Positions 1-12,589 of a stretch of 64,000 nucleotides of DNA are shown here, piece by piece; within the stretch, counting starts at the first letter, position 1; each line of letters starts with the position of its first letter. Location of the stretch: the NCBI GenBank assembly GCA_963924555.1, contig OZ004592.1:3596001-3660000 (forward strand), read 5' to 3'. The DNA comes from Crambe crambe (Eukaryota; Porifera; Demospongiae; Poecilosclerida; Crambeidae). The translations under genes were made by a program, and so were the position numbers. The notes under the pieces are model-generated. The model was not told the DNA's origin and did not search any database. It was given only the letters and a program-made list of their open reading frames with translations.

Positions 1-1543
1 CAATTTTTCAACGATTAATAGCATCACTGTAATGCTAAGCCCCCAAACCCCTCCTCTCTCCCTTAGCGTCATGGCAATGAAGAGTTTTGAACACAATAGA
101 AGTCATAGAATGGGTGGTTGACACTGTTTTATGAAGCCCCATCATACATTGAATGTGTCACTGAAAATTAGGAGATATCTTAGCCTGAAACCTGAAGGAA
201 ACTTGATAAGGAATATACGAAGGCACGGCATGTTTCCTTGTTTTCTATTTATAATGTCATGAAATATACCGTGCCCTTGCGTATCCTACAAAAAATACAC
301 TGTTTCCTTCAAGTTTCTCTTGGAAATTTCAGTGTGTAACTCTGTGATCACAATTCAACCTCTCCCCTGTAATAACCTTTAATAACAACATGAAGTATCG
401 ATCACACAGCTATAATAATAGTACATAATCAGTGCATTCCATAATTCCTTTAGCCATAATAGTTATAGTTGCTGTGCACACATATCACTCTAGATAAGAC
501 AATATTGATTTTCCAAAGCTGCGTTATACAAAAATTATATTACATGGCAAAATTAATAACTTGACCATGAGGTGCCACATATATTTTAGTGGAACTCATA
601 TCATTGTTACAAAGCATATTCTGTTCAAAATCAACTTTAACGGCTTCACTTTGCAGGGATTCACGATTCACACATTTGTGACGGGACAGAAAATGATCCC
701 TTTCTGACCCCATTAACCTGCAAAATGATACATGATATTATCACACTCATCTATTTGCGTTCACTTGATACTGTGATCGCCATAACTATAACTGCTATAA
801 CTTTCTCAATTCTTAACCAAATTTCAAAACTAGCTCATAGAGTGGGTGACCAGCTCTCTGCTGGTATTATAAACAGTCGAGAACCGAGAAAGTTAGAACC
901 AATAAATATAGCAAATGATCAAGGGACGACTTTAGTACTGATCCCTCACTTTCTTTTTTTGACACAATTCTATCAGCCTATACATTAATAAATACCTGCA
1001 GTACCACAGTAGTTGACTCCTGCAATATCAGAGATCCTGTCCAACTTGGCCATTTCTCCTGGAAAACATTTCCCTTAATCAAAATAAAAGTTATCAAAAT
1101 GACATGTTAAGCGGTATGAATGTGCAGAACATGTTCAAGAGGAAAATAAAACAGCTTATGCAAAAAGAGTCTTAAAGTTTAAAAGAAACTTGGTTTTAAT
1201 TATTTACACTATTACTTACCAGAGGTTTTGATCTCTCACTAACTCCTGCCAAAGATTTGATGCGATATGAGGAGCCATGGGCACCAATAACGTACATAAA
1301 ACTTCCAGACTACAACGATACTCCAGAAAGCTTTTTAAACTGGTTACAAAATATCATCAGTTGTGCTACAGCAACATTGTATGTATGAGACTCAAGCAGG
1401 TGAGTTACCTGAAGGGAAAGAACATACTACAATAGATATATGGAAGAATTTCCAATACAGAAAATATGACTTCCCTCTTAATGTTTCCCTGAGTACCTTA
1501 CTGCTTCATTACCATCAAGGAGAACTTTCATCCTTCCCCATGC

Positions 1544-4500
1544 TTAGGCCAGACCAACAAGATTTGTTGTTGCTCGGGCCCGGCGGTCAAAAATTTAGAT
1601 GGGCTATAATAAATTTGTAAAGTCACGTGATGTTTGTATCGAAAATGGCTGAACATATACACGAGACCTTGTGGCTGGCAGTTAAAGTTATTTCAGGTTC
1701 CAAGGTTTTGTTTGGGTCGAAAATTATCAGCTGCTCCGTGGTAGAATCTTTTGGAAGCTTGCTTTCTCGGTTGGAAGAAGAGCGCTTTTCAGAAACTCGA
1801 GTACAAAAGATTCTGATCCAAGATGACAAAGGTCAAAACCACGAAGTGCAACTTGATGCTCCACTAACATTGTGTTCGCCCGAGCAGTTTCATTCAAGGG
1901 CTATTGTTTTTTATCTGGCTGAGTTTGAAAGTGAATCTAGCTCAAGTGATTCAAGCAGGCCTAATGCCTTCCAAATTCTGATGTCTAGCCAGAGAAGAGT
2001 TCTGCTCCCCAAAAAGGTTGACACATCTAGAGCAGATCAAAGGATGTACAATGACATCATTGATTTACTGGTGTCTTGGAACATAGGCTGGATGCCAGAT
2101 ACAGTCGAGACTGTTGGAAAAAATTGTGTTAAAGTTCTTTCTAAAGCTTTGTGGTATTTAGATCCTCATCATGGCCAGTTTAGAGATCGCTCCTTAGCTC
2201 TTCCAGCATGTTTTGAGAAATTTCAGGGCTACAACGACTGGAAAAGAAAGAAAGAGAGGTGCCCTCAGCTATGCCAAGCCGAATTGGATAGACATATTCA
2301 AGCCCTTTCAACTGTTCTCTCTCAACCATGGAGCCACAAACCTAATTTCAAGACCCTTCAATCAAAGCTGGTCATGCTTGTGGAGACCATGAAACAATAT
2401 TTAGGCTACCTAAAGAAACACAACGAAACCATGAAAGTTGCTCACTCATCCAAATCTGTTATACGGCCAGTGGAGGAGAATATTTTGCTTGAAACACGAA
2501 CCCCAGTGTCATCTGTGTGTGAACCGTATCAACAACTCCAAGAAAAGCTTTCTACTTTTGATTTGTACCAGCCAGTGTTTCTAAATGATTTTTCCCCTTC
2601 TGATCGATATGCCCGAAAGCACTGGCTTGACAATTTACAACTTGAATGTCCCATAAAGATGTACCGATTCTGTTATGGTAATAGCCTGGGTAACATGACC
2701 TTTCTCTGGCGACTTCCTTCAGATTGTTCTGAAGATCCCACAGCCACTGCACAAGCAATTGCGACCCTTAACAGCCAGCAAAAGCAGTATTGCACACGGC
2801 AAATGAGAAAAGACTTTCTTTTGCAGTACAACCGTTTCGTGAAAGCACCCACTAGTGTTCTCCGTAACATGTACAAACAATTGGTACATGACTCCTCTGC
2901 ATCAGCATCAGCACTTCAGCAAGTGGTAGATGACAGAACAGCTGAAGCTATTCTTGAAGCTCAGGATCCTGAAATAATTCTTGACCTCCGAAAGCATAAT
3001 GGTAAAGTGCAGACATTTGATGATTTCTGGGAAGAATTACAGAAATACCTTGATGAAATTGTCACACCAGTGAATGAACGGCGACATGGTGATACAATGT
3101 ATCTTCCTATTGCAATTTCTGTTCGTGACTTGAGAGAAAGAATCAGAGAACGCCTTTTAAAGCAGTTTCCTGGAGATTCTAAACCGATTCCATCTGAAGA
3201 GTGGATTCGTCTGCAATTTTGGCCAAGGAATCCATACGCAAACAGTGCTCTACGCTATACTGGCAGATTTAAAGTCAAGTATGCTGTTCAAGTTCGCCAA
3301 ATGAGAAAAAGCCACCCTGACTCCAGGTATGTTGCCATTCTCCTTCAGTATGTAAAGTTTTTTGCTGTCTCGTTAAAAGAGTACACCCTATTATTTTCTG
3401 TTGATGACAAAGCCATTGTGCCAGTTGGGGAACCATCAAATCCAATATCTAGTGGTGTTCGTGGCCACAACCGTTCTCTGGTTACTGTGGGTGGGCCAAC
3501 TCTTGCTGCTCTAGATCATGACTTCCATTTGTTTGGGCTTGTTCCCTCTGTGAGTCTGTGTATAGAAATCCCAGATTCTCCAAACGATTCATTTTTTTCT
3601 GGACAACCTTTTGTTTCTATTAAAGATAAGATCATGCAGCCATCTTCACCCCACAGACATAGCACTGAATTGGTTCAATTGATCCATGAAAACTTCAGTA
3701 GTGATGGCCAATCTTCTTCCAAACCAGTTATGATAATTTTGAGTGATGGTGGGCCAGACCATAGAGTTACATATGGTTCAGTCAGAGTAGCAATGATAGC
3801 TCTTTTTTGCCACCTAAACTTGGATGCCCTATTCTGTATGCAAATGTGCCCGTACCAAAGTTGGACCAACCCAGCTGAGAGGGTTATGTCCACATTGAAT
3901 TTAGCTCTTCAAAATGTTTCATTGATGAGGGATAAAATGAGTGACCCTCTAGAACGAGCTATCAAGTACAAGAACACTATCAATGCTATTCGGTCAGCTG
4001 TTGAAGATATGCCTGAACTCGAAGCAGCACTCCTGGAATCAACCTCTTCTGTCATTAGTCTCCTTAGTGAACGTTTCACACGAATGAAATTGAAAGGGAA
4101 TTCAATCAAGATTCGTCCAGCTGCCACTCAGGATGATATCATGGATAACTTTGAAGCTGTACATTTCATAGATAGTAGTCTCACCATGGGCAAATTGCAG
4201 CAAGAAAATCTCAAGGATGCAGCAGGTTTAAAGGCTTTCATGAATGAACATTGCCACTCGAGTCACTACCTCTACCAGATTAAGAAGTGTACAAAAAATT
4301 CCTGCGCACACTGTAGCAAGCATCCTGTCCGTCTTCCTCAAGATGAATTTGAGAAATTAAACTTCATCCCACTTCCGCTTTTGAATTTGGCCAAAGACCA
4401 TTACAAGATGTTTACAGAACTCTATGGTCAATGTCCATCTGAAAAGGATAGACCATCACTTGCACCAACCCCAACTTCAGAAGCAAAAGAAGCTGATAAA

Positions 4501-5135
4501 GAGAATAAGAAGTTGCTGATTGCTGGTAAGGTACGTCGTATTATTGTCTGTTCTGATTGCAATAAACCCAGGTGTGTGTATGCAGCTGCAAGCCTTACTT
4601 ACGAGGAGAAGAACTGTTTAAAATGTTTGGCTGAAACAAGAGTGTATACCTGTGGTAGTATACTTTTCCCACCTGAATCTCAACTACACCGTACTATCAT
4701 TTGTCGCCAGATGCTCAGTTGCTCATCTCCTATGGAAACTCAGTACTATAGTGGTGTTGCAACTGCTTTTCCACCAGTATGTTGGTACTGTGCTAGCCCA
4801 GAAGAAATGTTGACTGATGATGAATTCATGCAAAATTTAAAGAGTCAGTATGCAGTTGTGCGTCCAATATGTTTCCTGTGTCGCTCAGAAGGCAAACGCC
4901 CTGCAACATGGGGAGCATCGAATGTTGCCAAACGCTCCAAAAAAAACTGACTGATTCAGTGCCATCAACACATATTATATACTGAATACCTGAATTGTTT
5001 TTTTAATTTAATTGATTTTGATGCTTTTTAAAAATTGTATAACTCGACAAAAAAATTATAATAAAAATCAGCCACCCGGGTCAATTTTACAAAAATTTAG
5101 CCCGAGCAACAACAAATCTTGTTGGTCTGGCCTTA
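1544..5135 (+). mobile_element. Apparently complete DNA transposon: 33-bp perfect TIRs, TTA target duplication
   Basis: The element spans 1547-5132 (3586 bp). Its ends are a perfect 33-bp inverted repeat (1547-1579 and 5100-5132) starting GGCCAGACCAACAAG. It is flanked by TTA on both sides (1544-1546, 5133-5135), a 3-bp target duplication. One uninterrupted 1107-codon gene fills it. A 3-bp TTA duplication and GGCC-initial ends recall PIF/Harbinger elements, but the encoded protein does not look like a standard Harbinger transposase, so I leave the superfamily open. It lies inside an intron of the leucyl-tRNA synthetase pseudogene. The perfect TIRs and open frame imply recent movement. Confidence 0.85.
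1627..4950 (+). CDS. Putative DDE transposase of unassigned type, intronless, 1107 aa
   Basis: This is the only gene of the 1547-5132 element and starts about 50 bp inside the left TIR. The N-terminal ~100 residues look like a small ubiquitin-like or PB1-like fold (weak). The middle resembles an RNase-H-type integrase core: candidate catalytic residues are Asp593/594 (in FSVDDKAIVPVGEP), Asp707 (in SDGGPDHRVTYGSV) and Glu751 (in NPAERVMSTLN), with 43 residues between the last two, close to the DDE norm. The C-terminal ~250 residues hold many Cys/His, including CTKNSCAHCSKHP, CSDCNKP, CLKC, CWYC and CFLC, suggesting zinc-binding fingers. I recall similar uncharacterised long proteins in sponge and coral genomes but cannot name the family. 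Start choice: first ATG of the open frame; a second Met at codon 2 and another at codon 7 are alternatives. Confidence 0.75.
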   Translation: MMFVSKMAEHIHETLWLAVKVISGSKVLFGSKIISCSVVESFGSLLSRLEEERFSETRVQKILIQDDKGQNHEVQLDAPLTLCSPEQFHSRAIVFYLAEFESESSSSDSSRPNAFQILMSSQRRVLLPKKVDTSRADQRMYNDIIDLLVSWNIGWMPDTVETVGKNCVKVLSKALWYLDPHHGQFRDRSLALPACFEKFQGYNDWKRKKERCPQLCQAELDRHIQALSTVLSQPWSHKPNFKTLQSKLVMLVETMKQYLGYLKKHNETMKVAHSSKSVIRPVEENILLETRTPVSSVCEPYQQLQEKLSTFDLYQPVFLNDFSPSDRYARKHWLDNLQLECPIKMYRFCYGNSLGNMTFLWRLPSDCSEDPTATAQAIATLNSQQKQYCTRQMRKDFLLQYNRFVKAPTSVLRNMYKQLVHDSSASASALQQVVDDRTAEAILEAQDPEIILDLRKHNGKVQTFDDFWEELQKYLDEIVTPVNERRHGDTMYLPIAISVRDLRERIRERLLKQFPGDSKPIPSEEWIRLQFWPRNPYANSALRYTGRFKVKYAVQVRQMRKSHPDSRYVAILLQYVKFFAVSLKEYTLLFSVDDKAIVPVGEPSNPISSGVRGHNRSLVTVGGPTLAALDHDFHLFGLVPSVSLCIEIPDSPNDSFFSGQPFVSIKDKIMQPSSPHRHSTELVQLIHENFSSDGQSSSKPVMIILSDGGPDHRVTYGSVRVAMIALFCHLNLDALFCMQMCPYQSWTNPAERVMSTLNLALQNVSLMRDKMSDPLERAIKYKNTINAIRSAVEDMPELEAALLESTSSVISLLSERFTRMKLKGNSIKIRPAATQDDIMDNFEAVHFIDSSLTMGKLQQENLKDAAGLKAFMNEHCHSSHYLYQIKKCTKNSCAHCSKHPVRLPQDEFEKLNFIPLPLLNLAKDHYKMFTELYGQCPSEKDRPSLAPTPTSEAKEADKENKKLLIAGKVRRIIVCSDCNKPRCVYAAASLTYEEKNCLKCLAETRVYTCGSILFPPESQLHRTIICRQMLSCSSPMETQYYSGVATAFPPVCWYCASPEEMLTDDEFMQNLKSQYAVVRPICFLCRSEGKRPATWGASNVAKRSKKN

Positions 5136-5786
5136 CAGTGCATTTGTTTGGACTGTACAGATTAGCAATTGTACTACATTTCCCACATTGACGATCCCTT
5201 ACCAAAGATATACACATGCTAGTTCTTTTCACTAATAGTAAGACAGAGATTGGGGTCTGCCAACATAATGTAGTTCAGGCTATCTTAAGATGTATGAGCT
5301 AACTAGTCAGGGTCTCAAGGCTGGAAAAAAGATAGTCAGGAAAATTCCATTCCATCAATATCCCAACTCCCCCAAAACAGGTGGATGATGAACAAAAGTA
5401 TTTCTGAAGGAAGGTTACTCACAAACAAGGGTCTCTATATCCTATAGGAGCTTGATGTAGGCATCATCCCTCCATATCATTTTTATCTTGTTATTGTTAT
5501 TTATAAATAGTGAGTCCACTACTGGGGAAGTAAAGAAGTTATGCAGTTTAATACCTGCTTGATAGTACTGTGTTGAAGAGAGACTAATCGTTTCTTATCC
5601 TCATCACTGCACTCATGAGCTGAAGATGACTGACAAGCACTAATGTGATCATGGCACAGAATCCAAATCCTATTGAGCCATTTGTGTACCCCCTTGATGG
5701 CACGGATATCCCACTGGATGTGCATGTTGGGAGGAGCCTAAAACACACAAAATTAATATGTGAGAAGCAGTTTAACACTCAGTTTA

Positions 5787-5999
<213 letters not shown>

Positions 6000-7287
6000 T
6001 TATTCCCTGACACGTAACACTCAAGTAACTTGGACTGTTCATGGTTACTCTAACATCGTACATACCGATCTCTGGAATGGTTCTCTTGTCTTGAGTTTAC
6101 CAATATCATAGAGAAACGTGGGATGAAGCGGGCATACAAGAGGTGGAGAATTGCTGCAAAAGTTGAAGCTATTGTTAAATTTATGAAATGCTGCCATTCA
6201 CTGATGCAGAGAAATACAATGAGGAACTACGATACACAAGGATCACATTATTCCAGTGACATTAATTTATATCCAATTATGTAGGTAGATAAATTTCTGT
6301 TTTGGGTTATCTCTCTGAAACTTATAATTTTTTCATTTCGGATGCATGTTACTATCTACAATTGTGTTAATCTAGTGTTAAAACTAATTAAAAGTAAGCT
6401 ACACATTTGAAATTAAATTAACGAATATTGTTCTCATGAATTATTTGTAACATGAAATATTGCCAACTGCAATGACACATTGAAGGTGAATTGATAGAGA
6501 TATTAGGGTGTCATCATTATACCCCTTGTCTAGCTTGCAAAGGCTGCATTTGAAGCCTGTCTATTCCACAATATATTTTTTAAATTACTTACTGGATACA
6601 TACCATGTTCATTGCCTCCAATATAGACATCCACTGGCATCCACTTAAAAAAAAGGTCTGAAGATATATTACATGCAAACATATATATTCAAAACTGTTA
6701 GTTCATTTGTGATAGGTGAATCATTCAGTGACAAGACCATAAGAATGTAATGACCATTGTAAACAAATACAAGTGCCATGCTCAGTAACCTTATCTTGTA
6801 CATACATACAGTGTTTTATTTATTAGCAGAAGGTGTGCAACGTGTGGGAGCAATTTTTCAGACAAGCACAGAAAGTGCTCAAGAGAGTAGTCACATTTAG
6901 GAGCCTGGAATACTACTCATTACCAATAATTATGTACCTTGATTGTTCTGTTGGATTGATGTACCTCAAAAAGTACCAGGAGGAATCCACAAAGGTATTG
7001 ATAGTGTCAGTCTCTCTCCTTGCACAGCAATCAGCCCTACATGCATACATAATGTGTAATGCATAAGATAATATCAGCATCAATTCATTATGAGAGCTGT
7101 ACAGCCACATAGAACTCACTTTCCACAGCTAGCAACCTGCCATTCTCTGGCTTGAACTAGGGGAGAAGGACCACGACCACTCAACTCAACATCATTTGGT
7201 AATTCAACAGGTAGCTGATCCTCAGGCACTGAAACTATCTAAAGCCAACAAGAAAAAAAATGTACACTCCAATAGGCTTGACCATAG

Positions 7288-8079
7288 ATTGTATAGACTA
7301 CGTAACCGGGATTGGAAACGCGATATAAACTGCCCGGCCACTCCTTATTGCGCATGCCTGCATTAATTAATACTACAAGAAAAAAAGACAATAATTATCA
7401 AATTTGGGTATTAAGTGTGCAGCCATTGATCCTGGTGATTTCTTTCAGGTTCTTCTTCACTTCTGCACCTTCTTGTTCTCTGCCCGAACTATGAGTGAAG
7501 ATATTAAGCTTCCCTCTCAGTCGATCATCCTTGAGGAATATAATAATAAAAATTAATGTACTCTAATCATTGAGCTTTTTCCCGGCAAGGGAATGCGGAA
7601 AGCATAGGTGGAGGGCATGAAGGAATAACTACTTGTTATGAATATAAATTGGGGTCACTAGAAACAACTTAATTTTTTCAAAAAAGGTACGCAAAGAAAC
7701 ACCCAACTAATGTGAACTGTTAGCAGAAACTCTTGAATACATGTAAAGTTCACTACATTTTAGGTATGAGGGCATGAAGTAGAGTGTATACTAAACTCTG
7801 AAACTGTAAGTTGAATATTTACTCTTTCATGTAAGAGGATACAAGTACACAAAGCCAAAACAGGCTAAAACAGGTATCCTAGCAGCAAAAAATTTGCTTT
7901 TTGCACAAGTAAGGTGGTGAAGTTACTAGCTATGCTATGGGCTTACTTCTGAACTTCGGAGGTCGATTCCTCCACGTTAGGGTTTTCAGCTCTTCCACGC
8001 ACCGCAATACGGATTGTACCACGCATGTTGTATTGTTGCTATAGGGTGTTTCCAATCCCGGTTACGTAGTCTATACAAT
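7288..8079. mobile_element. Non-autonomous element with 32-bp perfect terminal inverted repeats
   Basis: The sequence beginning ATTGTATAGACTACGTAACC at 7288-7319 recurs exactly as its reverse complement at 8048-8079. The flanking ~7 bases are also roughly inverted, so the true ends may be slightly further out. The 792-bp interior has no convincing open frame. It lies in an intron of the leucyl-tRNA synthetase pseudogene. Confidence 0.7.
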
Positions 8080-8241
8080 TTATGGCGTGACCCTACTGAT
8101 ATAAGCAATTTGAGTGAGGAATTAAGTTACCAAGACAACCACCATTAAAGATAACAAGAAAAAATGAAGAAAAAATGAAAAGGAGAGAGCGTACTCCATT
8201 TGGTAAGGCTATAGTTTGACCCTACTGCACAACATGAGTTA

Positions 8242-8460
<219 letters not shown>

Positions 8461-9128
8461 TTAAACATATACAGTATCCAAGATGAGAGTGGGGTACGTT
8501 ATCAGAATTGCATAAAATTCCTTCACCATTTTCTCTCAAATGATTGACAGTAATAAATCATGCTCTTGAGCATAGAATAAGTCCCTGTCATCATGGCCTG
8601 GAACTCCCATGACAGCTTTGGTACCATATCCACTAATGACGCAATGCTGGCCACTGGCCATTTTTCGACCATTTTTTTCTCTTTGGCCAGACAATTCCAA
8701 CTTAGTCAGACTAGTCAGAACAAATTCAAGAAGTCACATTCATTGATACGTACATAAATAATAGAGCACTCGGAGTGCTCTATTATCTATGATTGATATA
8801 ATAAATGACCAGCAAAATTGCGATAATGTCTGATCGAAGTTGGATTTGGTCGGACAAAAAATGTCTTATCAAACTGATACTCTTATTTTGCACATGCTGT
8901 TTCATTATTAAGCTTGATCAATATCATCTTATGTTACCTCTACTTTAAAATCAAAATAAGCACCCTCAGATTTGACAATTCATTTTCTCTGCAACGACTT
9001 CACTTGATCAGACCAGTCCAATCCATCCATTCCAATTCAAATCATTTCAGCAAATATACATACATAACATGACAAACCTCAGCATAGTCTGATATTTTGA
9101 AGAACCACTGGCTGAGGAACTTTTGTTA

Positions 9129-9239
<111 letters not shown>

Positions 9240-10742
9240 TCACGCTACCGAGAATCCAGGCCCTACAAACTTGCCATTTTTTTGTAAGCTAATCCATGTT
9301 TATAGAGTTGCAAAAAAAGCCACTGCATCCATTTATAGTAATCAGGTGAGCTAGTGCAGATTTCCTAAGGGATTGACAGTATTGAACGTTGACATTGTAC
9401 TTACTCTGTTCCAATCAAAGTGACATCCCAGACTATCCATTTGCCCTCTCGTTACTTAAATGTTACTATTTAAAAAAATTTCATTTTTCAGCTGAGAATT
9501 CATGTAATGCAATGTGCAAAGGGCACACAAGAAGAAGTTCCTTGAGTCCAGTTAATATTGGTAATCTTGTGGTAGACCTGACCCTTCACCGTTATTATTC
9601 AATAAGGAAATATGGTAAAGGGTCGACTACACCAGAGTATGGTAATTGTTTCATAGTATCATTATAATTTGTAGAGACATACTAGTTGGTCCATCGCTGC
9701 CTTTATCAATAGCTGCTCTGCCGGCAGACCAAATGAATCCCAGCCCATAGGGTGTAATACCTGCACCATACACATCACAGGCCTAAATCATAAAACTATA
9801 ACACAAGCCAGCAATAAATCTCGCCTAGTTGCTAGACTTATGTTACTTGCAATTTACCATTTTCCCCTTCATTCGTCGACAGCAAGCCAATGTATCACTG
9901 ATGGTGTACACTCTAACATGGCCCATGTGCAGCCGTCCCAATGGATATGGGAACATGGACAGGACATAGAACTTGGATCTTTCCACTGATCCACCGGGAA
10001 TGCTTTGTGATGATTCATGGTTCCTGCAATTTGGATTCAACTTCATTGACATTGTACTATCCATAGCAGTAAAGATAATGTACAATATATAACCTACCTC
10101 GATAGTTCCCTTTCCTTCTTTACAGCAAACTGCAACAGGGGGAAAGATTCTGGTTCTACTTCTCAACATCTTTACTAAAGGAACCCTTTACCTACTCTAG
10201 TAGTGATTCCGGTGTCACGTCACAGTTTGAGATTCTGTCGCGGCGAAAAAATATCCTGTCGCGAGCGACATAATCTCCAGGATATTTTGTCCATTAACAT
10301 TCCACTGACATAAGGTTGACCTATTGATCTTGAGCTCAGCTCCTTCGATAACTACTATATCCCCTCAGCTCCTTCATCTAACTGAGATAACTACTATAAT
10401 ACCCTCATTAGATCCACATGTGAACTCCCTCATACTATACCACTAATACACCCAACATGTCACCCAACCCACTGTTCCATCACATTCTCTTCATCTGATC
10501 AGTTCTGTGCATCCTAGTCACACTAGCTGCACACCTGCTCTTATAATACTCACTGAGATAACTACCTACTGAGATAACCTATATACCCTCATGTGAACTG
10601 CCTCATACACCTCAGATGACATCACCACACTCCCCTACAGTCACTCTTCATCTCATTCATATAAGTATTTAATAGGATTATTATCATGATAATTATTGTG
10701 ATTATGATTATGGTGGTGATCAGAAACAGCTAATAATGATAA

Positions 10743-12467
10743 TTATTGTAATCTATGAAAGTCTCTAAAGCAAGGAATTTTACACAGTCGTTTCCTGCAG
10801 ATGGAACAGGCGTAGGATGTAAATCGAACTCGTTTCGCCCTCTTGATTAAGCACTGTTCACACCTACCCCGCGGCAAGCCAGCGTCAGTGGACTTAACCA
10901 GACTACATTCAACACTGACATCATCCATTGCACCACCACTACTACTACTACTACTACTAGAAGGAGACCTTTCCCTATACCTCTTATCCTTTAACAGAAG
11001 GCGAACCAAATCCAATCTAAAATCCAGCAGCTTACATGCTTTCACTCTATAATACTTACAATTATGCTTGTACAAAATAAAGGCATTATCTACTGCATAG
11101 TCAAGGAACTGGAAAAAGGCACGCAACCAATACCTCTTAGATTTCTTATCATAACCATAACTCTTTCTAAGCTGACTAAGGCGATCAACTCCACCCATGT
11201 ACTTATTATAGGCCGGCAATAGTGGGGGGACTGACTGATACCCTATTCTACCACCTCTCTGAACCCGTGGCACTTCATCTTCCATATGCTCAGGAAACAC
11301 ATTACTCACAAAGGACACCACCTTACGATCATTAAAAACATAGTAACACACATCTCCCACTCTCTCTACAACATAGCTTCCCCTAGGAGGCTTAACACCC
11401 TTCAAATTTGCAGGAAATCCTAATGCTCTCTGTTTGATGGTGCCAACATAATAAATCTTATCCTTAGCCAACGATTCCACAAGAGGCCCACTGGAAAAAA
11501 AGTTATCACAATAAACAACATGATTCATATCTACAAAGGGTCTAAGGAGATCTGTGACCACTCTCATAACCATACCCTTCTCTGCTTCCCGCTCGCCAGT
11601 TACCAGGTTGATAGGTTTTCCCTCATACACTTGAAAAGTGCAGAGGTATCCACAACAGGAACAACAACAACACCAAATCTTAAATCCCTTCTTTATTGGC
11701 TTCTTGGGCATCACCACTTTACCCTTCGCACGACCCTTATACTTAATCATGGCTTCATCAACCGCCAGCTCTTGGCCAGGACTATAATTCAAGAAAAATT
11801 TATCACCAAGTGTATCTAACAGTGGCTTAATTTTACGGGTCAGGCTGCTACCACCAGGAGGAAGGGCCGCATCATCCACCAAATGCAAATTGGACCTAAT
11901 ATCCCAGAATCTAGTCCTAGATATACACCTCTGGATTCCCTCTACTCCCAATAACTTATCCTTACTCCATGCATCATTAATTCTGGGCAGGCGGTGTATC
12001 CCCATCACTAGTTGAACCCCAAGGAAAGCCAAGAATTCACTCTTAGTAATATCAACCCATCCTGACCGATTCTTCCTCCCGGCATACCTATTGCTCTCTG
12101 TCACAATCAAATCATTCAAGGAATCTGGCCACAATAAACTCAAATAATCTAATGGGGTATGCTCTGCAGGGTCCAGATGCTGATAAGGGCCAATAACACC
12201 ACAATACCTATACTTAGGATAACGACCAGAGGTGAGAGACAGGCCAAGTCCAATGACACTAGCTAACCGCCGACGCTTGGGGGTAGGTAGTGCACCATCT
12301 AGGTCTTCTTCTTCTTCTTCTTCTTCTTCTTCTTCTTTATCATCATCATCTTCTTCTTCTTCTTCTTCTTCTTCTTCTTCTTCATCTTCTTCTTCTTCTT
12401 CTTCTTCCAAACTGTTGTCATCATCACTAGAAAGTTCTACAAAAAAAATATCACATGATAATACCAC
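10743..12467 (-). CDS. piggyBac-type transposase (PGBD4-like), 574-codon open frame
   Basis: Cut-and-paste transposase of the piggyBac superfamily, normally inserting at TTAA. After a long acidic Glu/Asp run (about residues 20-54) the DDE_Tnp_1_7 domain begins. Expected aspartates are visible: Asp237 (LAVDEAMIKYKGR), Asp321 (VVYCDNFFSSG), Asp380 (FNDRKVVSFVSN) and Asp428 (GGVDRLSQLRKSYG). The C-terminus has the typical Cys-rich finger (CEQC...CSICRKRLC). No frameshift or stop is seen, so it may still be active. The true N-terminus is uncertain: a splice acceptor (TTTTTTTGTAG) precedes ELSSDDDN at about 12436, so an upstream exon could replace the first ~11 residues. The acidic run is encoded by a TTC-rich microsatellite (12303-12412) and may vary in length. 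Confidence 0.88.
   Translation of the reverse strand: MVLSCDIFFVELSSDDDNSLEEEEEEEDEEEEEEEEEEEDDDDKEEEEEEEEEEDLDGALPTPKRRRLASVIGLGLSLTSGRYPKYRYCGVIGPYQHLDPAEHTPLDYLSLLWPDSLNDLIVTESNRYAGRKNRSGWVDITKSEFLAFLGVQLVMGIHRLPRINDAWSKDKLLGVEGIQRCISRTRFWDIRSNLHLVDDAALPPGGSSLTRKIKPLLDTLGDKFFLNYSPGQELAVDEAMIKYKGRAKGKVVMPKKPIKKGFKIWCCCCSCCGYLCTFQVYEGKPINLVTGEREAEKGMVMRVVTDLLRPFVDMNHVVYCDNFFSSGPLVESLAKDKIYYVGTIKQRALGFPANLKGVKPPRGSYVVERVGDVCYYVFNDRKVVSFVSNVFPEHMEDEVPRVQRGGRIGYQSVPPLLPAYNKYMGGVDRLSQLRKSYGYDKKSKRYWLRAFFQFLDYAVDNAFILYKHNCKYYRVKACKLLDFRLDLVRLLLKDKRYRERSPSSSSSSSSGGAMDDVSVECSLVKSTDAGLPRGRCEQCLIKRAKRVRFTSYACSICRKRLCKIPCFRDFHRLQ
12303..12412. repeat. TTC/GAA trinucleotide repeat inside the piggyBac gene
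   Basis: Mostly (TTC)n on the plus strand with a short CATCAT interruption. It encodes the Glu/Asp run on the minus strand; the opposite-strand Ser run is an artefact of the repeat. Confidence 0.95.
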
Positions 12468-12589
12468 ACCCCTCTATGCCCCTCCCCTATAGCTGTATGG
12501 TTTCATAAGACAGCCACACCCCTTAATGAAGGACAACCCTTTGTACTGCAGAAAGCCACACCCCTTTTCCAGCTTAATTAAGGCCAAAA

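Noticed and set aside
12232..12492. Poly-Ser open frame opposite the piggyBac gene
   Set aside because: Antisense reading of the TTC repeat that encodes the acidic run of the transposase.
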